A stretch of DNA of 39,809 bases from Chloroflexota bacterium (GCA_019873685.1 JAIOAT010000032.1:1-39809), one strand, 5' to 3'. Counted from the first letter of the stretch, positions 11,145 through 20,250 are shown. A program made the numbers and translations. The notes: generated from the sequence alone by a model not told the origin.

Positions 11145-11337
11145 CAGAATTCACCTCGTTTGCTAAGCGCACGCCCCGGCCCTCTGTGGTTCCCCGGTCA
11201 GGTCTGCCCGGCTACAGGCAGGTCTGCCGGTCCTGCCCACCGCTATGCAGCTTCCAACCCTCCCAACCGGTTCTGCTGCCAGCCCGTGGGAAATGGCCGA
11301 GGCTTCAATTGTCCGAAGGCATCGTCCTGCGTGATCA

Positions 11338-11363
11338 GGCCCGCTGCCAGTGTGGCGCGGGCC
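11338..11363 (-). terminator. Hairpin in permease-to-GH51 spacer
   Basis: GGCCCGC and GCGGGCC form a 7-bp stem with a 12-base loop just beyond the permease stop. There is no T-run, so it could be a processing or stabilising hairpin rather than a terminator. The rest of 11145-11370 shows no gene. Confidence 0.35.
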
Positions 11364-11370
11364 GGCCGTT

Positions 11371-12225
11371 TTACCGTCCCCCCATCCCCGTCAACGTCAC
11401 GCCCTGGATGATCCGGCGCTGGAAGATGGAGTAGACAATCAGCACCGGCAGCGTGGAAAGCACCGCGCCAGCCAGGATCATCGGGCGATATTGACCGGCA
11501 TAAGACGACTGGATGATCGACAGACCCACCGGCAGGGTACGCGTCTGCAGGCTGCTGGTGACGATGATGGGCCAGAACAGGTCATTGAAATGGCCGAGGA
11601 AGACGAAGATACCCAGCGCCGTCAGCGCATTGGTCGATAGCGGCAGGATCACGTGCCAGAAGCGCCCAAAGTACCCGGCGCCATCCAGCACTGCCGCTTC
11701 TTCCAGTTCCCTGGGCACCTGCATGAAGAACTGGCGGAGCAGAAAAACGCCAAAGACATTAGCCGCGCCGGGGAAGATGAGCGCGTTGAAGGTGTCAAGC
11801 CACTTCAGGTCGCGCATCAACAGGTAGTTGGGGATCAGCGTCACCTGCCCCGGGATCATGATGGTCGCCAGCAGGAAGGCAAACAGGGGCTTGTTGCCGG
11901 GGAAGTTGAGCCTGGCGAAGGCGTAAGCCGCCGGTGAGCAGATGAGCAGCACAGCGATCGTGTACCCCGTCGCCGCCACGACGCTGTTGCGCAGCCACAG
12001 GTCAAGGCGAACGTCCTGCTGGGTCAAGACCAGGCGGTAGCTTTCGATCGTGGGTTCAACCGGGATGACTCTGGGGGGCCAGCGGTTGACTTCCTGATTG
12101 GTCATGAACGATTGCGAGACCGCAATGACCAACGGAAAGAGCACAAACGCTGACAGCACAAGCAGAAACACATACACGCCAAAATAGCGGAAGAACGTCG
12201 AGTGTCTGAGTTGCGCGATGCTCAT
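11371..12225 (-). CDS. Carbohydrate ABC transporter permease, MalG/AraQ type
   Basis: An inner-membrane permease of 284 residues with six predicted hydrophobic segments, the first at about 12-33. The cytoplasmic EAA loop that docks the ATPase is clear: EEAAVLDGAGYFGRFW ending in ILPL at about residues 175-195. It pairs with the MalF-type permease encoded 13 bases upstream and the binding protein further upstream. The order binding protein, MalF-like, MalG-like, arabinofuranosidase parallels araN-araP-araQ-abfA of Bacillus subtilis, so arabino-oligosaccharide import is the best inference. No ATPase is encoded in the operon; a shared MsmX-like ATPase is expected elsewhere. Confidence 0.9.
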   Translation of the reverse strand: MSIAQLRHSTFFRYFGVYVFLLVLSAFVLFPLVIAVSQSFMTNQEVNRWPPRVIPVEPTIESYRLVLTQQDVRLDLWLRNSVVAATGYTIAVLLICSPAAYAFARLNFPGNKPLFAFLLATIMIPGQVTLIPNYLLMRDLKWLDTFNALIFPGAANVFGVFLLRQFFMQVPRELEEAAVLDGAGYFGRFWHVILPLSTNALTALGIFVFLGHFNDLFWPIIVTSSLQTRTLPVGLSIIQSSYAGQYRPMILAGAVLSTLPVLIVYSIFQRRIIQGVTLTGMGGR

Positions 12226-12238
12226 GCCCCGCCCCCTT

Positions 12239-13168
12239 TTAGTACTCCACAGGCCGGCTGATGATCTTGAACTGGAACGTGGTGATGATAGCCATGATGA
12301 TCGCGATCACCACCGCTACCGCGGCACCAAATCCCATCCGGAAGGCAACCCAGGCCTGCTGGTACAGATAGATGATCACGGTCCAGGAGGATCGCCCTGG
12401 CCCACCACCACCGGTGATGATGTATGGCTGCCCGAAAACCTGGAAGTGGCCGATCACCCCGGTCACCGTCACAAACAGAATCGTCGGGCGCAGCAGTGGA
12501 AGCGTGATATAGCGGAACGATTGCCAGCCGCTTGCGCCATCAATTCTGGCCGCTTCGTACAGATGCTCCGGTATCCCCTGGATACCGGCGATGTAGATCA
12601 GCATTGGGAAACCGAAGGTCCACCAGATCGTCGTAAAGCTGAGGACAGGCAGCACCAGATCGGGTTCCCCCAGCCAGTTGATCGGGCGGACGCCAAAGAA
12701 ACTGAGCAGGTAGTTGATCACGCCGAACTGCCCGCTCCACAGCCAGTTCCAGATCAAACCAACAGCGCCCACCGACATCAGCTGTGGGATGTACAGCAAC
12801 ACGCGGAAGAACCCCCGGCCATGGATAGGCCGGGTCACGGCCAGCGCCGCTGCCAGCCCGACCACCGATGTCCCGACCACCGTCATCGCGGTGAAATAAA
12901 GCGTGTGGACGACCGACGACCACCAGATTGGATCATCGAACAGTTCAAGATAGTTCTGAAGGCCAATGTAGGGCCGGGTGGGGCGCAGGAGCCGCCAGTC
13001 ATAGAAACTCATTTCAACGGAAGCAATCGTGGCGCGGACAAAGAAGATGGCGAAGAAGATCAAAAACGGCGCCAGGAAGGTATACGCAGCGATGGCTTCA
13101 CGGGTCTTCAGGCTGACCGGCAAGGAAAATCGCCCGGACCCGGTAAACCGCTCCATGATGGCAGACAT
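12239..13168 (-). CDS. Carbohydrate ABC transporter permease, MalF/AraP type
   Basis: A 309-residue inner-membrane permease. A hydrophobic helix at about 28-50 (FLAPFLIFFAIFF) begins the membrane domain, and the EAA loop YEAARIDGASGWQSFR ending TLPLL lies around residues 200-220. It forms the channel together with the MalG-type partner downstream. The start at 13168 (MSAIMERF) could instead be the ATG at 13156; a GGAGG lies about 12 bases before the first. The preceding spacer contains a perfect 13-bp hairpin after the binding-protein gene. Confidence 0.9.
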   Translation of the reverse strand: MSAIMERFTGSGRFSLPVSLKTREAIAAYTFLAPFLIFFAIFFVRATIASVEMSFYDWRLLRPTRPYIGLQNYLELFDDPIWWSSVVHTLYFTAMTVVGTSVVGLAAALAVTRPIHGRGFFRVLLYIPQLMSVGAVGLIWNWLWSGQFGVINYLLSFFGVRPINWLGEPDLVLPVLSFTTIWWTFGFPMLIYIAGIQGIPEHLYEAARIDGASGWQSFRYITLPLLRPTILFVTVTGVIGHFQVFGQPYIITGGGGPGRSSWTVIIYLYQQAWVAFRMGFGAAVAVVIAIIMAIITTFQFKIISRPVEY

Positions 13169-13263
13169 GGGCTTACCTGTCCTCCACTCACATGCCTCGC
13201 AAATTTGATTGCTCTATCTCCTGGAAGACAGGAAGACAGAGAGTATGCGGATTTTTACAAACA

Positions 13264-13321
13264 TCTACTCGCTGGCTTAGCTCACGAGTAGCGTGGGGCG
13301 GATCAAGGTTGATCCGCCCCA
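13264..13321 (-). terminator. Tandem hairpins between binding-protein and permease genes
   Basis: GTGGGGCGGATCA (13292-13304) and TGATCCGCCCCAC (13309-13321) form a perfect 13-bp stem with a 4-base loop immediately after the binding-protein stop. A weaker 7-bp inverted repeat, CTACTCG/CGAGTAG, lies at 13264-13290. No T-run follows, so these are better read as a partial block or 3' stabiliser that raises binding-protein mRNA over permease mRNA than as a full terminator. Confidence 0.6.
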
Positions 13322-13345
13322 CCTCAATTGACCTGTATTACAGCT

Positions 13346-14692
13346 TTAGCCAGCGCGGTCCAGCGCTTCCTGCATCAGCGCCGCGGCATCGTTCAGAGCC
13401 TGATCGAGCGGCTTGATGTTGTTGAGCGCTTCCTGCAGGCCGGCGTCAAGCAGGCTGAGCAGTTCCTGGGTCACCGTCGTGCGCGGGTCCTGGATACCGT
13501 ATTCGGAGAAGGTCTTGCCCAGCAGGATGTTGGACGGATAGTTCTCCGGGTCGAGGGCTGCCTGGGCCGACAGGCGAGCAGGCACCTGGCCGGAAGCCGC
13601 CCAGTCCACCTGATGCTCGCTGACCCAGCGGATCATGCGCAGCACGGCGTCCAGCTTGACAGGATCTTCCAGGCCGGCGGGAACCATGAAGGTGTGGATG
13701 CCGAACCAGGTCGCCTTGTTGGGGCCCCACTGCCAGTTGGGCCAGGCCATGCTGTTGATGTCCGTCTGCAGCAGGGACTGATTGCGGTACCAGGTGCCGG
13801 TGGGCAGCACGGCCACCGTGCCAGCGCCGAAGCCCTGCCAGGTGTCGAAGCCAGCCGGAGGCGGCGAGACATGATACTTGTAGACCAGGTCATAGGTCTG
13901 CTGCAGCGCCGTCATACCAGCTTCGGAGTTGACAGTGATGGTCTTGCCATCTTCGCTGAGGAACGACCCACCATGCTGATACAGCGCGGCCAGGAAGTTC
14001 ACATTGGGCCACTCGCCCACCGTGTAACCCCACTGCACCACGTTCTCGGGGTCGAAATCGGGCGACAGCGCGTTGTTGCCGTTGGCATCCAGCGTGAGCT
14101 TCTGGAACAGCTCCACCCAGCCTTCATAGGTGGTCGGCGCCTGGGTGTAGTCGGTCGAGATGCCAGCAGCCTCGAACATGTCGATGTTGATCCACAGGCC
14201 ACGGCCATGGTTGTCCAGCGGGATGCCGTAAATCTTGCCGTCCCAGACCAGACCGGACATCGTGGTCTCCGAGAGATCATCATCGGGGAGCCAGCCGCCG
14301 CCGGAGGTGTACTGATCACCCAGGTCGCGGAGTACACCGTAGCTGGCGTACTGCGGAATCTCCGACGCGTGCAGCAGGAAGACTTCCGGATACGTGCCGG
14401 CCACAAACGCCGTCTGGAGCTTCTGATAGAGCGTGTTCCAGGCGATCATTTCGACGGTGACCGAGATGTCCGGGTTTTCCTCAGCGAACTTGCCCAGCAT
14501 TTCGATCAGGGTCACGCCATCGGAACCGGTCAGGCCGTTCCAGAAGCTAATGTGCGTGGCGCCGGTACCAACCGTTGGCGGGGTGGCCGTCGGCTGTTCC
14601 TGGGCCTGCACAGTGCCCATCGACATGGACACCATGAGCATAACGGTGACAAGCACCACAGTTCCTGCGATCAAACCAAAGCGCTTCAACAT
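13346..14692 (-). CDS. Extracellular sugar-binding protein of ABC importer (AraN-like)
   Basis: A family 1 extracellular solute-binding protein of 448 residues. The N-terminus MLKRFGLIAGTVV with a hydrophobic stretch to about residue 30 is a Sec signal; cleavage near VQAQ gives a Thr/Pro-rich mature start. No lipobox cysteine is obvious. The mature part begins THISFWNGLTGSDG, the usual first strand of maltose/arabino-oligosaccharide binders. I chose the ATG at 14692 because AAGGAG lies seven bases upstream; the frame extends to 14731 but that start would lie before the ribosome binding site. It is the first gene of the importer operon and is read divergently from a LacI-type regulator. Confidence 0.9.
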   Translation of the reverse strand: MLKRFGLIAGTVVLVTVMLMVSMSMGTVQAQEQPTATPPTVGTGATHISFWNGLTGSDGVTLIEMLGKFAEENPDISVTVEMIAWNTLYQKLQTAFVAGTYPEVFLLHASEIPQYASYGVLRDLGDQYTSGGGWLPDDDLSETTMSGLVWDGKIYGIPLDNHGRGLWINIDMFEAAGISTDYTQAPTTYEGWVELFQKLTLDANGNNALSPDFDPENVVQWGYTVGEWPNVNFLAALYQHGGSFLSEDGKTITVNSEAGMTALQQTYDLVYKYHVSPPPAGFDTWQGFGAGTVAVLPTGTWYRNQSLLQTDINSMAWPNWQWGPNKATWFGIHTFMVPAGLEDPVKLDAVLRMIRWVSEHQVDWAASGQVPARLSAQAALDPENYPSNILLGKTFSEYGIQDPRTTVTQELLSLLDAGLQEALNNIKPLDQALNDAAALMQEALDRAG

Positions 14693-15312
14693 CTTCTGCT
14701 CCTTGTGAAGAACACGGTCCAGATGGTTCAACGTACGAGCTTGCTCATGCGATCAACACGAAGCCATTCCGCACCGAAACGACTTCTGGCTGCTCCACCT
14801 CCTTCCCGGCTTCCCGCCGGCGCACGCGCTCACAGACAGGCACACTTCTTAGGGGCGCTCATCAGACAGGCCGATTCGAAAACCGGCCTGCTGGAGCGTT
14901 CAAGGGGAATATCGGTTACCGTTCGCCATCGGGCGTTCACACCCTGGCGTCGGTTTGTAAAAAATCACCAAGTCACCGCGAGAAAATTCGAATGCATGAA
15001 TTCGAATTCACGTCTAGATCAAAGCACAGAATCAGCAGCCTGTCAAGCAATTCAAACAAGTCAGCGCAGGAACGAGCACAGGCATCTCGTGCATTTCACA
15101 CAGATGATTCTAAATTCCTTAATACTAGCATCTTATACGATCGTCCTAGAACAACGAAAATTGGGGGCTTTTACGAAATCGTATACCGTTATACAATTCA
15201 CCTAGAGAGGTTGTGTCATGCTGATGCAAGCAGGGTCAGCGTTCTTTGTTACCCTGCCAGTGCAGACCGCCCCCAGCGCGCTTGATCATCTGTGCCAGGT
15301 GGAAAGAAGGCC
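14693..15312. promoter_or_regulatory. Divergent control region of the AraNPQ-like operon and lacI gene
   Basis: This 620-base stretch has no convincing gene and becomes AT-rich between about 14950 and 15215. On the minus strand TTGACA (15041-15046) and TTTGAT (15018-15023) are spaced by 17 bases, a good sigma-70 promoter. Just downstream, AATTCGAAT (14985-14993) and ATTCGAATT (15000-15008) form an inverted repeat around GCATGA that would cover the transcription start, a fitting repressor site. Further small palindromes, ACGATCGT near 15138 and TACGAAATCGTA near 15173, lie toward the regulator gene and could be its own operators. A leader of over 300 bases would precede the binding-protein gene. 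Confidence 0.65.
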
Positions 15313-16350
15313 ATGCGCCGAGAGAAAAACAGAACAGGCCGCCCGCCGACCATGCAGGATGTTGCCCGCCTGGCCGGTGTCTCCCAGCCGACCGTCTCCC
15401 GGGTCCTCAACCAGTCCAGAACCTCCATCCCGGTCAGCAAAGAAACCCGCGAACGAGTCCTGGCAGCGGTCAGAGAACTGGGCTACCGGCCCAACACCAC
15501 CGCCCGCAGCCTGCGCACCCAGAAGACCTACATGATCGCGCTGATGATCGCCGATATCGCCAATGCCTTCTACCACCCCATTGTGCGCGGCGTCCAGGAT
15601 GTCGCCCACCGCTACGACTACGATGTCCTGATTGCCAACAGCGACCACCTGTACGAGAACGAAAAGCACTTCTGTGAAGCGGTCCTGCGTCGCCCGGTCG
15701 ACGGCGTGATCATGACCCCCATTCACCTGACCTACGAGGACATCGACCGCTTTCTGCGGCTCTCCGGCACGCCCATCGTGGCGCTGGGCGACCACGTCAA
15801 CCACCCCCAGGTGGATATCGTCCACATGGATGACCGCCAGGCGACCTATGACGGGACGCGCTGGCTGATCGAGGTGCGCGGCTACCGGCGCATTGGCTGC
15901 CTGACGGTGCCCGCCGCGTTCCCCCCCGGCCCGCGCCGCCTGCAGGGCTTCAACCAGGCGCTGGCGGATTGCGGCCTGCAGTACGAGCCTCAGCATCTGC
16001 TGTGGGGAGACTTCACCATCGAAAGTGGGCGGCGGGCCGCCGAGCAACTGATGGCCCGCAACGATCTGCCGGAAGTGCTCTTCGCCTTCAACGATCTGAT
16101 GGCTATCGGCGCCATCCTGGCGTTTCAGGACGCCGGGCTGAACGTGCCGTCCGACATCGCCGTGATGGGCATCGACAACATCGCCGAAGCCACCATCATC
16201 CGCCCCCGGCTCACCACCATCGCCCAGGAGCCGGAAGACATTGGCCGCAAGCTGGCCACCGCCCTCTTTGAGCGCATCGAGGGCAAAGTGGAAGGGCCGC
16301 GCCGTTTCTTCGCCAGCCCGTACACCATCATTCCGCGCGAATCGGCTTAA
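15313..16350 (+). CDS. LacI-family transcriptional regulator (arabinan locus)
   Basis: A 345-residue LacI/PurR-type repressor. The N-terminal helix-turn-helix is TMQDVARLAGVSQPTVSRVLNQ, followed by the hinge segment GYRPNTTARSLR, then a periplasmic-binding-protein-like sensor domain with FNDLMAIGAI and VMGIDNI motifs. ATG at 15313 is close behind AAGAAGG; a GTG at 15292 would add seven residues and is less likely. It is divergent from the sugar importer operon, so it most likely represses that operon until an arabinose-derived ligand is bound. The inducer is inference. A six-bp hairpin (ACCGCC/GGCGGT, 16351-16367) follows the stop. Confidence 0.9.
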   Translation: MRREKNRTGRPPTMQDVARLAGVSQPTVSRVLNQSRTSIPVSKETRERVLAAVRELGYRPNTTARSLRTQKTYMIALMIADIANAFYHPIVRGVQDVAHRYDYDVLIANSDHLYENEKHFCEAVLRRPVDGVIMTPIHLTYEDIDRFLRLSGTPIVALGDHVNHPQVDIVHMDDRQATYDGTRWLIEVRGYRRIGCLTVPAAFPPGPRRLQGFNQALADCGLQYEPQHLLWGDFTIESGRRAAEQLMARNDLPEVLFAFNDLMAIGAILAFQDAGLNVPSDIAVMGIDNIAEATIIRPRLTTIAQEPEDIGRKLATALFERIEGKVEGPRRFFASPYTIIPRESA

Positions 16351-16393
16351 ACCGCCCTGCTGGCGGTCATCCGATCGGGAGCTACGTCCGGCC

Positions 16394-17641
16394 CTACTCC
16401 CCCAGCCCGAACAGGTGGAACATCTTGGTGATGGTGAAGCGGCTGCGCAGGTAGTGGCCGTAGTGCAGCCCGCGTTGCACTTCTTCCTCTACCAGGCCGA
16501 GTTGCTGGCCGTTCACCGGCCCACCGACAGCGCTGAGCAACCGGGCGATCTCATCCGGCGGCAGCACCTCCGCCGCGATCTCCTGTACCGCATCCCAGCG
16601 CTCGATCACCCGCCGCTTGAGGTCAACAAAGGCCGCCTCTGACAGCTGCAGGAATTCCCCATGTCCCCGGATGATTGTCTCAGCCAGGGGGCCGTATGCC
16701 TCTCGGATGGCGGCGATCTCAGCCTCCGGATCGGGTCTGCTGGCCCGCTCGATCCGGGCAAAGGCTTCCTGCCGGGAGATGCTGCGAAGCCGGGCATAGT
16801 ACCCGGCGATGTGCCGGGACGCCACGCCAACCTTCGCGCCATGCAGGATCGCCGGGCGACCCTGCTGCAACAGCGTCATCTCCCAGTAGTGCGACGCGTG
16901 ATGCTCCGAGCCGGATGCTGGATGGGAGCGGCCAAAGTCCAGGATGCACAAACCCGACTCAATCAGGCCCTCGATCAGGGCGCGGATGCCCGCCTCCTCC
17001 CGGCGGCGGATGGCCTCCACATGGCGCAGGCATTCGCGGTAGGCGCGCTCAGTACGGGCGGCGATAGCCTCGTCGTAGTCCTCGCCCCACAGCAACGCCC
17101 CCAGCCGCCAGTCGGCCACTGACGTGGTCTTGCCGAGCAGGTCGCCGAAACCCGCTGCAATCAACGGCTCTGGTGCGGCCTGCAACGTCGGCAAATCAGC
17201 GAAAATGGCCTGCGGCGGCTGGGCGTCTACGGTGATCTTGACCCCGCCCAGGACCAGCGGTGCGCCGTTGGAGGTATAGCCGTCCACGGAGGGCGCGGTA
17301 GGCAGGGAGAGAAAGGGGTTACGGGAGCGATGGCTGACAAAGCGGACGATGTCCGTGATCGTGCCGGAACCGACGGCAAGGTAAGTCTGCGGTCTCGCCG
17401 GCGCCCGCACCAGGACGTTGATGCACGTGGCCTCATCGGCGATGACTTCCTCGCCTTCCAGCAGGATTGTCACTGGCGCGTAACCCTGCTCGCGCAGCGC
17501 CCGCTCAACGCGCTCGCCCAGCGCCGCATACGTGTTGCGATCGGCAACCAGCACCAGATCTCTCAGGTTATGTTGCTGGCAGTAAGCCAGCAATTCCGCG
17601 ATCGCTTCCTTGCCCACAATGATCGGTGCAATAGCCGTCAC
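16394..17641 (-). CDS. araM: AraM-like sn-glycerol-1-phosphate dehydrogenase
   Basis: A 415-residue member of the iron-dependent alcohol dehydrogenase superfamily close to Bacillus subtilis AraM (EgsA), which reduces dihydroxyacetone phosphate to sn-glycerol 1-phosphate with NAD(P)H. The nucleotide-binding GSGTITD motif (about 93-99) is followed by TAPSVDGYTSNGAPL, and the metal site is expected in the downstream aspartate and in SHPASGSEHHASHYW. In Bacillus the gene sits inside the L-arabinose operon; here too it lies in an arabinan locus. It is the last gene of a minus-strand operon after a sugar kinase and a class II aldolase, which could supply dihydroxyacetone phosphate. It may act on a related substrate. 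Confidence 0.85.
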   Translation of the reverse strand: MTAIAPIIVGKEAIAELLAYCQQHNLRDLVLVADRNTYAALGERVERALREQGYAPVTILLEGEEVIADEATCINVLVRAPARPQTYLAVGSGTITDIVRFVSHRSRNPFLSLPTAPSVDGYTSNGAPLVLGGVKITVDAQPPQAIFADLPTLQAAPEPLIAAGFGDLLGKTTSVADWRLGALLWGEDYDEAIAARTERAYRECLRHVEAIRRREEAGIRALIEGLIESGLCILDFGRSHPASGSEHHASHYWEMTLLQQGRPAILHGAKVGVASRHIAGYYARLRSISRQEAFARIERASRPDPEAEIAAIREAYGPLAETIIRGHGEFLQLSEAAFVDLKRRVIERWDAVQEIAAEVLPPDEIARLLSAVGGPVNGQQLGLVEEEVQRGLHYGHYLRSRFTITKMFHLFGLGE

Positions 17642-17678
17642 AGCGTCCCCTTTCTCGTCAACCGGCGTCTGCTCACCC

Positions 17679-19181
17679 CTACCCCGTCAGGTACTCCCGC
17701 AACAGCGGCCACAATTGCCGGTAGCGGGCGTAGTTCTGCGCGTAGCGGGCGTGCATACGCATATCCGGCTCAAACGTCCGGCCCAGCCGGATCATCGTCG
17801 CCACGCCTTCCTCAAAGGAGGCGAACATCCCGCAGCCTACCCCGGCGATGATCGCCGCGCCCAGGGCGCTGGCCTCCGTCACCTCCGGGCGGATGAAGCG
17901 CTGGCCCAGAATGTCGGCGCAGATCTGAATCCAGGTATCGGAGCGGCTGCCGCCGCCGGCCACGCGATACTCCTCGATGGCGATCCCGGTCGGTGGCAGA
18001 TTGTCGATGTTTTCCTTCAGCGAATAAGCGATGCTTTCGATGATGCCCTTCAGGATATCGCCCCGTGTGGTTTCCAGCCGCAGGCCGGTGATCACGCCGC
18101 TGGAATTGGCGATGAATTCGGGCGGCCCGGTGGTCATGAAATGCGGCAGCACCACGACACTGCTGGGGTCAGGCGGCATCTCATCCAGCAGGGCCGGGTA
18201 GATGCTCTGGCTGTTTTGCAGCGCCTGTTGATGTTCGGCAGCAGCGAAAGTGTTGCGGAACCACTTGACCAGCGCCCCACCCTGGTTGTAGATGAAGGCC
18301 ATAAAGCGCCCCGGCATGGCGTGGTGTTCCGTGTTGATCCCGCGTTCGATCATGATCGCCGGGGCGCGACGCCCGGTGAAAACCGGCGCGATGCAATGGT
18401 AAGTGCCCATGCCATAGCTAGCCTGGCCGGGGTTAAGCACGCCGCAGCCAATGGCGTTGGCGCACTGATCGTGCGCGCCAATAGCGATCTGCACCCCCGG
18501 CGGCAGGCCCAGCTCCGCCGCCACATACGGGGAGACCGTCCCCACCACCGCGTGGGACGGCGCTGGACGGGCCAGTTTGTCCGCCTCCAGCCCGGCGACG
18601 GCCAGCAATTCCTGAGACCAGGCTTCCCGGTTGATATCGAAGAAGAGCGTGCGGTTGGCCATCGAGTAATCGACGGTCGGTTCCGCCCCCAGCATAAAGG
18701 CCACAAAGCTCGTCCAGTGCAGGAAGTAAGCGGCCTGCTCGTACAGCCGGGGCTGGTGATCCCGGATCCACATCAGCTTGGTCAGCGTGAAGTGGTTGCC
18801 CAGCGTATTGCCATTGATCTGGTAGAGCTGTTCCGGGGTCAGCCGCTGGCTGAGGCCGGGTACGTATTCCTCCCCGCGGCAATCGAAGTTGAGCAGCGAC
18901 GGCCCCAGAATGCGCCGGTCGGCGCTGACCGGCACCACCGATTCGGCCAGCGACGAGATGGACAGGGCCTCGATCGGATCGCCGGCCTCGGCCTGCCCGG
19001 CTACCTGGCGGATGGTCTCCTGCACCGCTGCCCACACATAAACAGAGTCCAGTTCCGCCCAGCCGGGTTCAGGGTGCTGAATGTCGTACTCGCGGTAGGC
19101 CGTCGCCAGCATCCGCCCATCCGGCGCAAAGAGCGCCGCCTTGCAGCCGGTTGTGCCCACATCAATGCCCAGCAGACTCAT
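17679..19181 (-). CDS. FGGY-family carbohydrate kinase
   Basis: A 500-residue sugar kinase. The N-terminal phosphate-binding segment is LGIDVGTTGCKAALF (4-18). The second domain carries GAHDQCANAIGCG, the family's GxxDQ-like catalytic-aspartate region, and the C-terminal FGGY signature region is VAGGGSRSDTWIQICADILG. It resembles xylulokinases more than the longer AraB ribulokinases, so pentulose or another ketose is the likely substrate. Its ATG overlaps the TGA of the upstream aldolase by four bases (ATGA), implying translational coupling. Kinase, aldolase and AraM as one operon suggest phosphorylation of a ketose followed by aldol cleavage. Confidence 0.88.
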   Translation of the reverse strand: MSLLGIDVGTTGCKAALFAPDGRMLATAYREYDIQHPEPGWAELDSVYVWAAVQETIRQVAGQAEAGDPIEALSISSLAESVVPVSADRRILGPSLLNFDCRGEEYVPGLSQRLTPEQLYQINGNTLGNHFTLTKLMWIRDHQPRLYEQAAYFLHWTSFVAFMLGAEPTVDYSMANRTLFFDINREAWSQELLAVAGLEADKLARPAPSHAVVGTVSPYVAAELGLPPGVQIAIGAHDQCANAIGCGVLNPGQASYGMGTYHCIAPVFTGRRAPAIMIERGINTEHHAMPGRFMAFIYNQGGALVKWFRNTFAAAEHQQALQNSQSIYPALLDEMPPDPSSVVVLPHFMTTGPPEFIANSSGVITGLRLETTRGDILKGIIESIAYSLKENIDNLPPTGIAIEEYRVAGGGSRSDTWIQICADILGQRFIRPEVTEASALGAAIIAGVGCGMFASFEEGVATMIRLGRTFEPDMRMHARYAQNYARYRQLWPLLREYLTG

Positions 19182-20092
19182 ACCGCCTCCGCTGCGATCT
19201 GCCTGCGTGTGCCGCTCAACGCAAAATAGTCCCGGATCAGCCAGGTCGTCCGCTCGTAGACGGCGGCCTGCGCTGCGCCGATATCCCCGCTGGCCCGCAG
19301 GGTCGCCTCATACGCCTGGCGGATCTCCGTGCCGATGTTGATCTTGGCGATGCCGCGCCGGAACGCTTCCAGCACATACTCACGTTGCACGCCGGAACCG
19401 CCATGCAGCACCAGCGGGATATCGACTGCCGCCCGCAGCCGGTCAAGATGGTCAAGGTCAAGGCGGGCGCTGATCTTCTTCTGGTCCTTATAGACGCCTG
19501 AGATGGCGCCATGTATGCTGCCTATGGCAACCGAGAGCCAGTCACAGCCAGATTCGGCGACAAAACGCACTGCCTCATCGACCTGCGTGAAACCCCGGCC
19601 AGACGCGAACAGCTCGTCATAGGGCGGCGGCGGGCCATCCTCATGCCCCAGCACCGCGCCCAGTTCCGCTTCGACTGGGATGCCTGCCGCATGGGCCAGG
19701 GTGGCGACTTCCCGCGTGGCAGCGATGTTCTCCTCCAGGCTCAGGCGGGAACCGTCAACCATCACCGAGTGATAACCCAGGGCGATCGCTTCGCGGATGA
19801 TCCCCAGGTAGTCCACCTGCAGCTGATCTTCGTCGATGACCGGCACATGATCCAGATGCAGGCGGACGTGCTCCGGCGCCTGCCACTTCTGGAATTCCGC
19901 CATAACCGCCGCCGGGCTACCCGCCTCGAATTTGGTCCACTCCAGGCGGGCCACCTCCACCAGGGCGAAGCAGTCCTGGTCGACGACCGCACGGATCACC
20001 GGGGCCATCATCGGCAGATAGGGGATGTTGAAGGCAGGCACGGCGATCCCGGCCCGGTAGGCATTGCGCATGATGGCTGCCAGACTGAGCAT
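19178..20092 (-). CDS. Class II (zinc) fructose-bisphosphate aldolase family protein
   Basis: A 304-residue zinc-dependent ketose-1-phosphate aldolase of the FbaA/GatY/KbaY family. The catalytic aspartate and a zinc histidine are in LHLDHV, a zinc glutamate region follows as EAELGAVLGHEDG, then VAIGSIHGA and LHGGSGV with a further zinc ligand, and NIGTE near the C-terminus binds the phosphate. Length fits. I chose ATG at 20092, preceded by GGGGAGGGAAC, rather than the in-frame start at 20125. It is the first gene of the kinase and AraM operon. The substrate is probably a ketose 1-phosphate or bisphosphate made by the kinase; release of dihydroxyacetone phosphate would feed AraM. Confidence 0.88.
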   Translation of the reverse strand: MLSLAAIMRNAYRAGIAVPAFNIPYLPMMAPVIRAVVDQDCFALVEVARLEWTKFEAGSPAAVMAEFQKWQAPEHVRLHLDHVPVIDEDQLQVDYLGIIREAIALGYHSVMVDGSRLSLEENIAATREVATLAHAAGIPVEAELGAVLGHEDGPPPPYDELFASGRGFTQVDEAVRFVAESGCDWLSVAIGSIHGAISGVYKDQKKISARLDLDHLDRLRAAVDIPLVLHGGSGVQREYVLEAFRRGIAKINIGTEIRQAYEATLRASGDIGAAQAAVYERTTWLIRDYFALSGTRRQIAAEAV

Positions 20093-20142
20093 GTTCCCTC
20101 CCCCTGCACAGCTTGCCTGAACCACCGTCCAGCACGGCTCTG

Positions 20143-20222
20143 ACTATACCACAGGGAGCGAAAAGCGTTCACACTCTGGCGTGCCACAAAGTTGTTTCCA
20201 GCCCGGCCCGCCCGCGTATAAT
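20143..20222. promoter_or_regulatory. Divergent promoter elements between aldolase operon and zinc-ribbon gene
   Basis: On the plus strand a perfect TATAAT lies at 20217-20222 with TTGTTT at 20192-20197 (19-base spacing, long). On the minus strand TATAGT (20148-20143) could be the -10 of the aldolase operon; no clear -35 was found. Confidence 0.45.
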
Positions 20223-20250
20223 CAGGGGCGCAGGAGGAGAGATTGAACCC

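Noticed and set aside
13328-15205. 625-residue plus-strand open frame
   Set aside because: It is antisense to the binding-protein gene, has no family signature and owes its length to GC-rich codon bias of the real gene.
16351-16367. Terminator between lacI and araM
   Set aside because: The stem is only six base pairs with no T-run; noted with the regulator instead of as a feature.
17610-19229. 539-residue plus-strand open frame
   Set aside because: It is antisense to the FGGY kinase, which carries clear kinase motifs.
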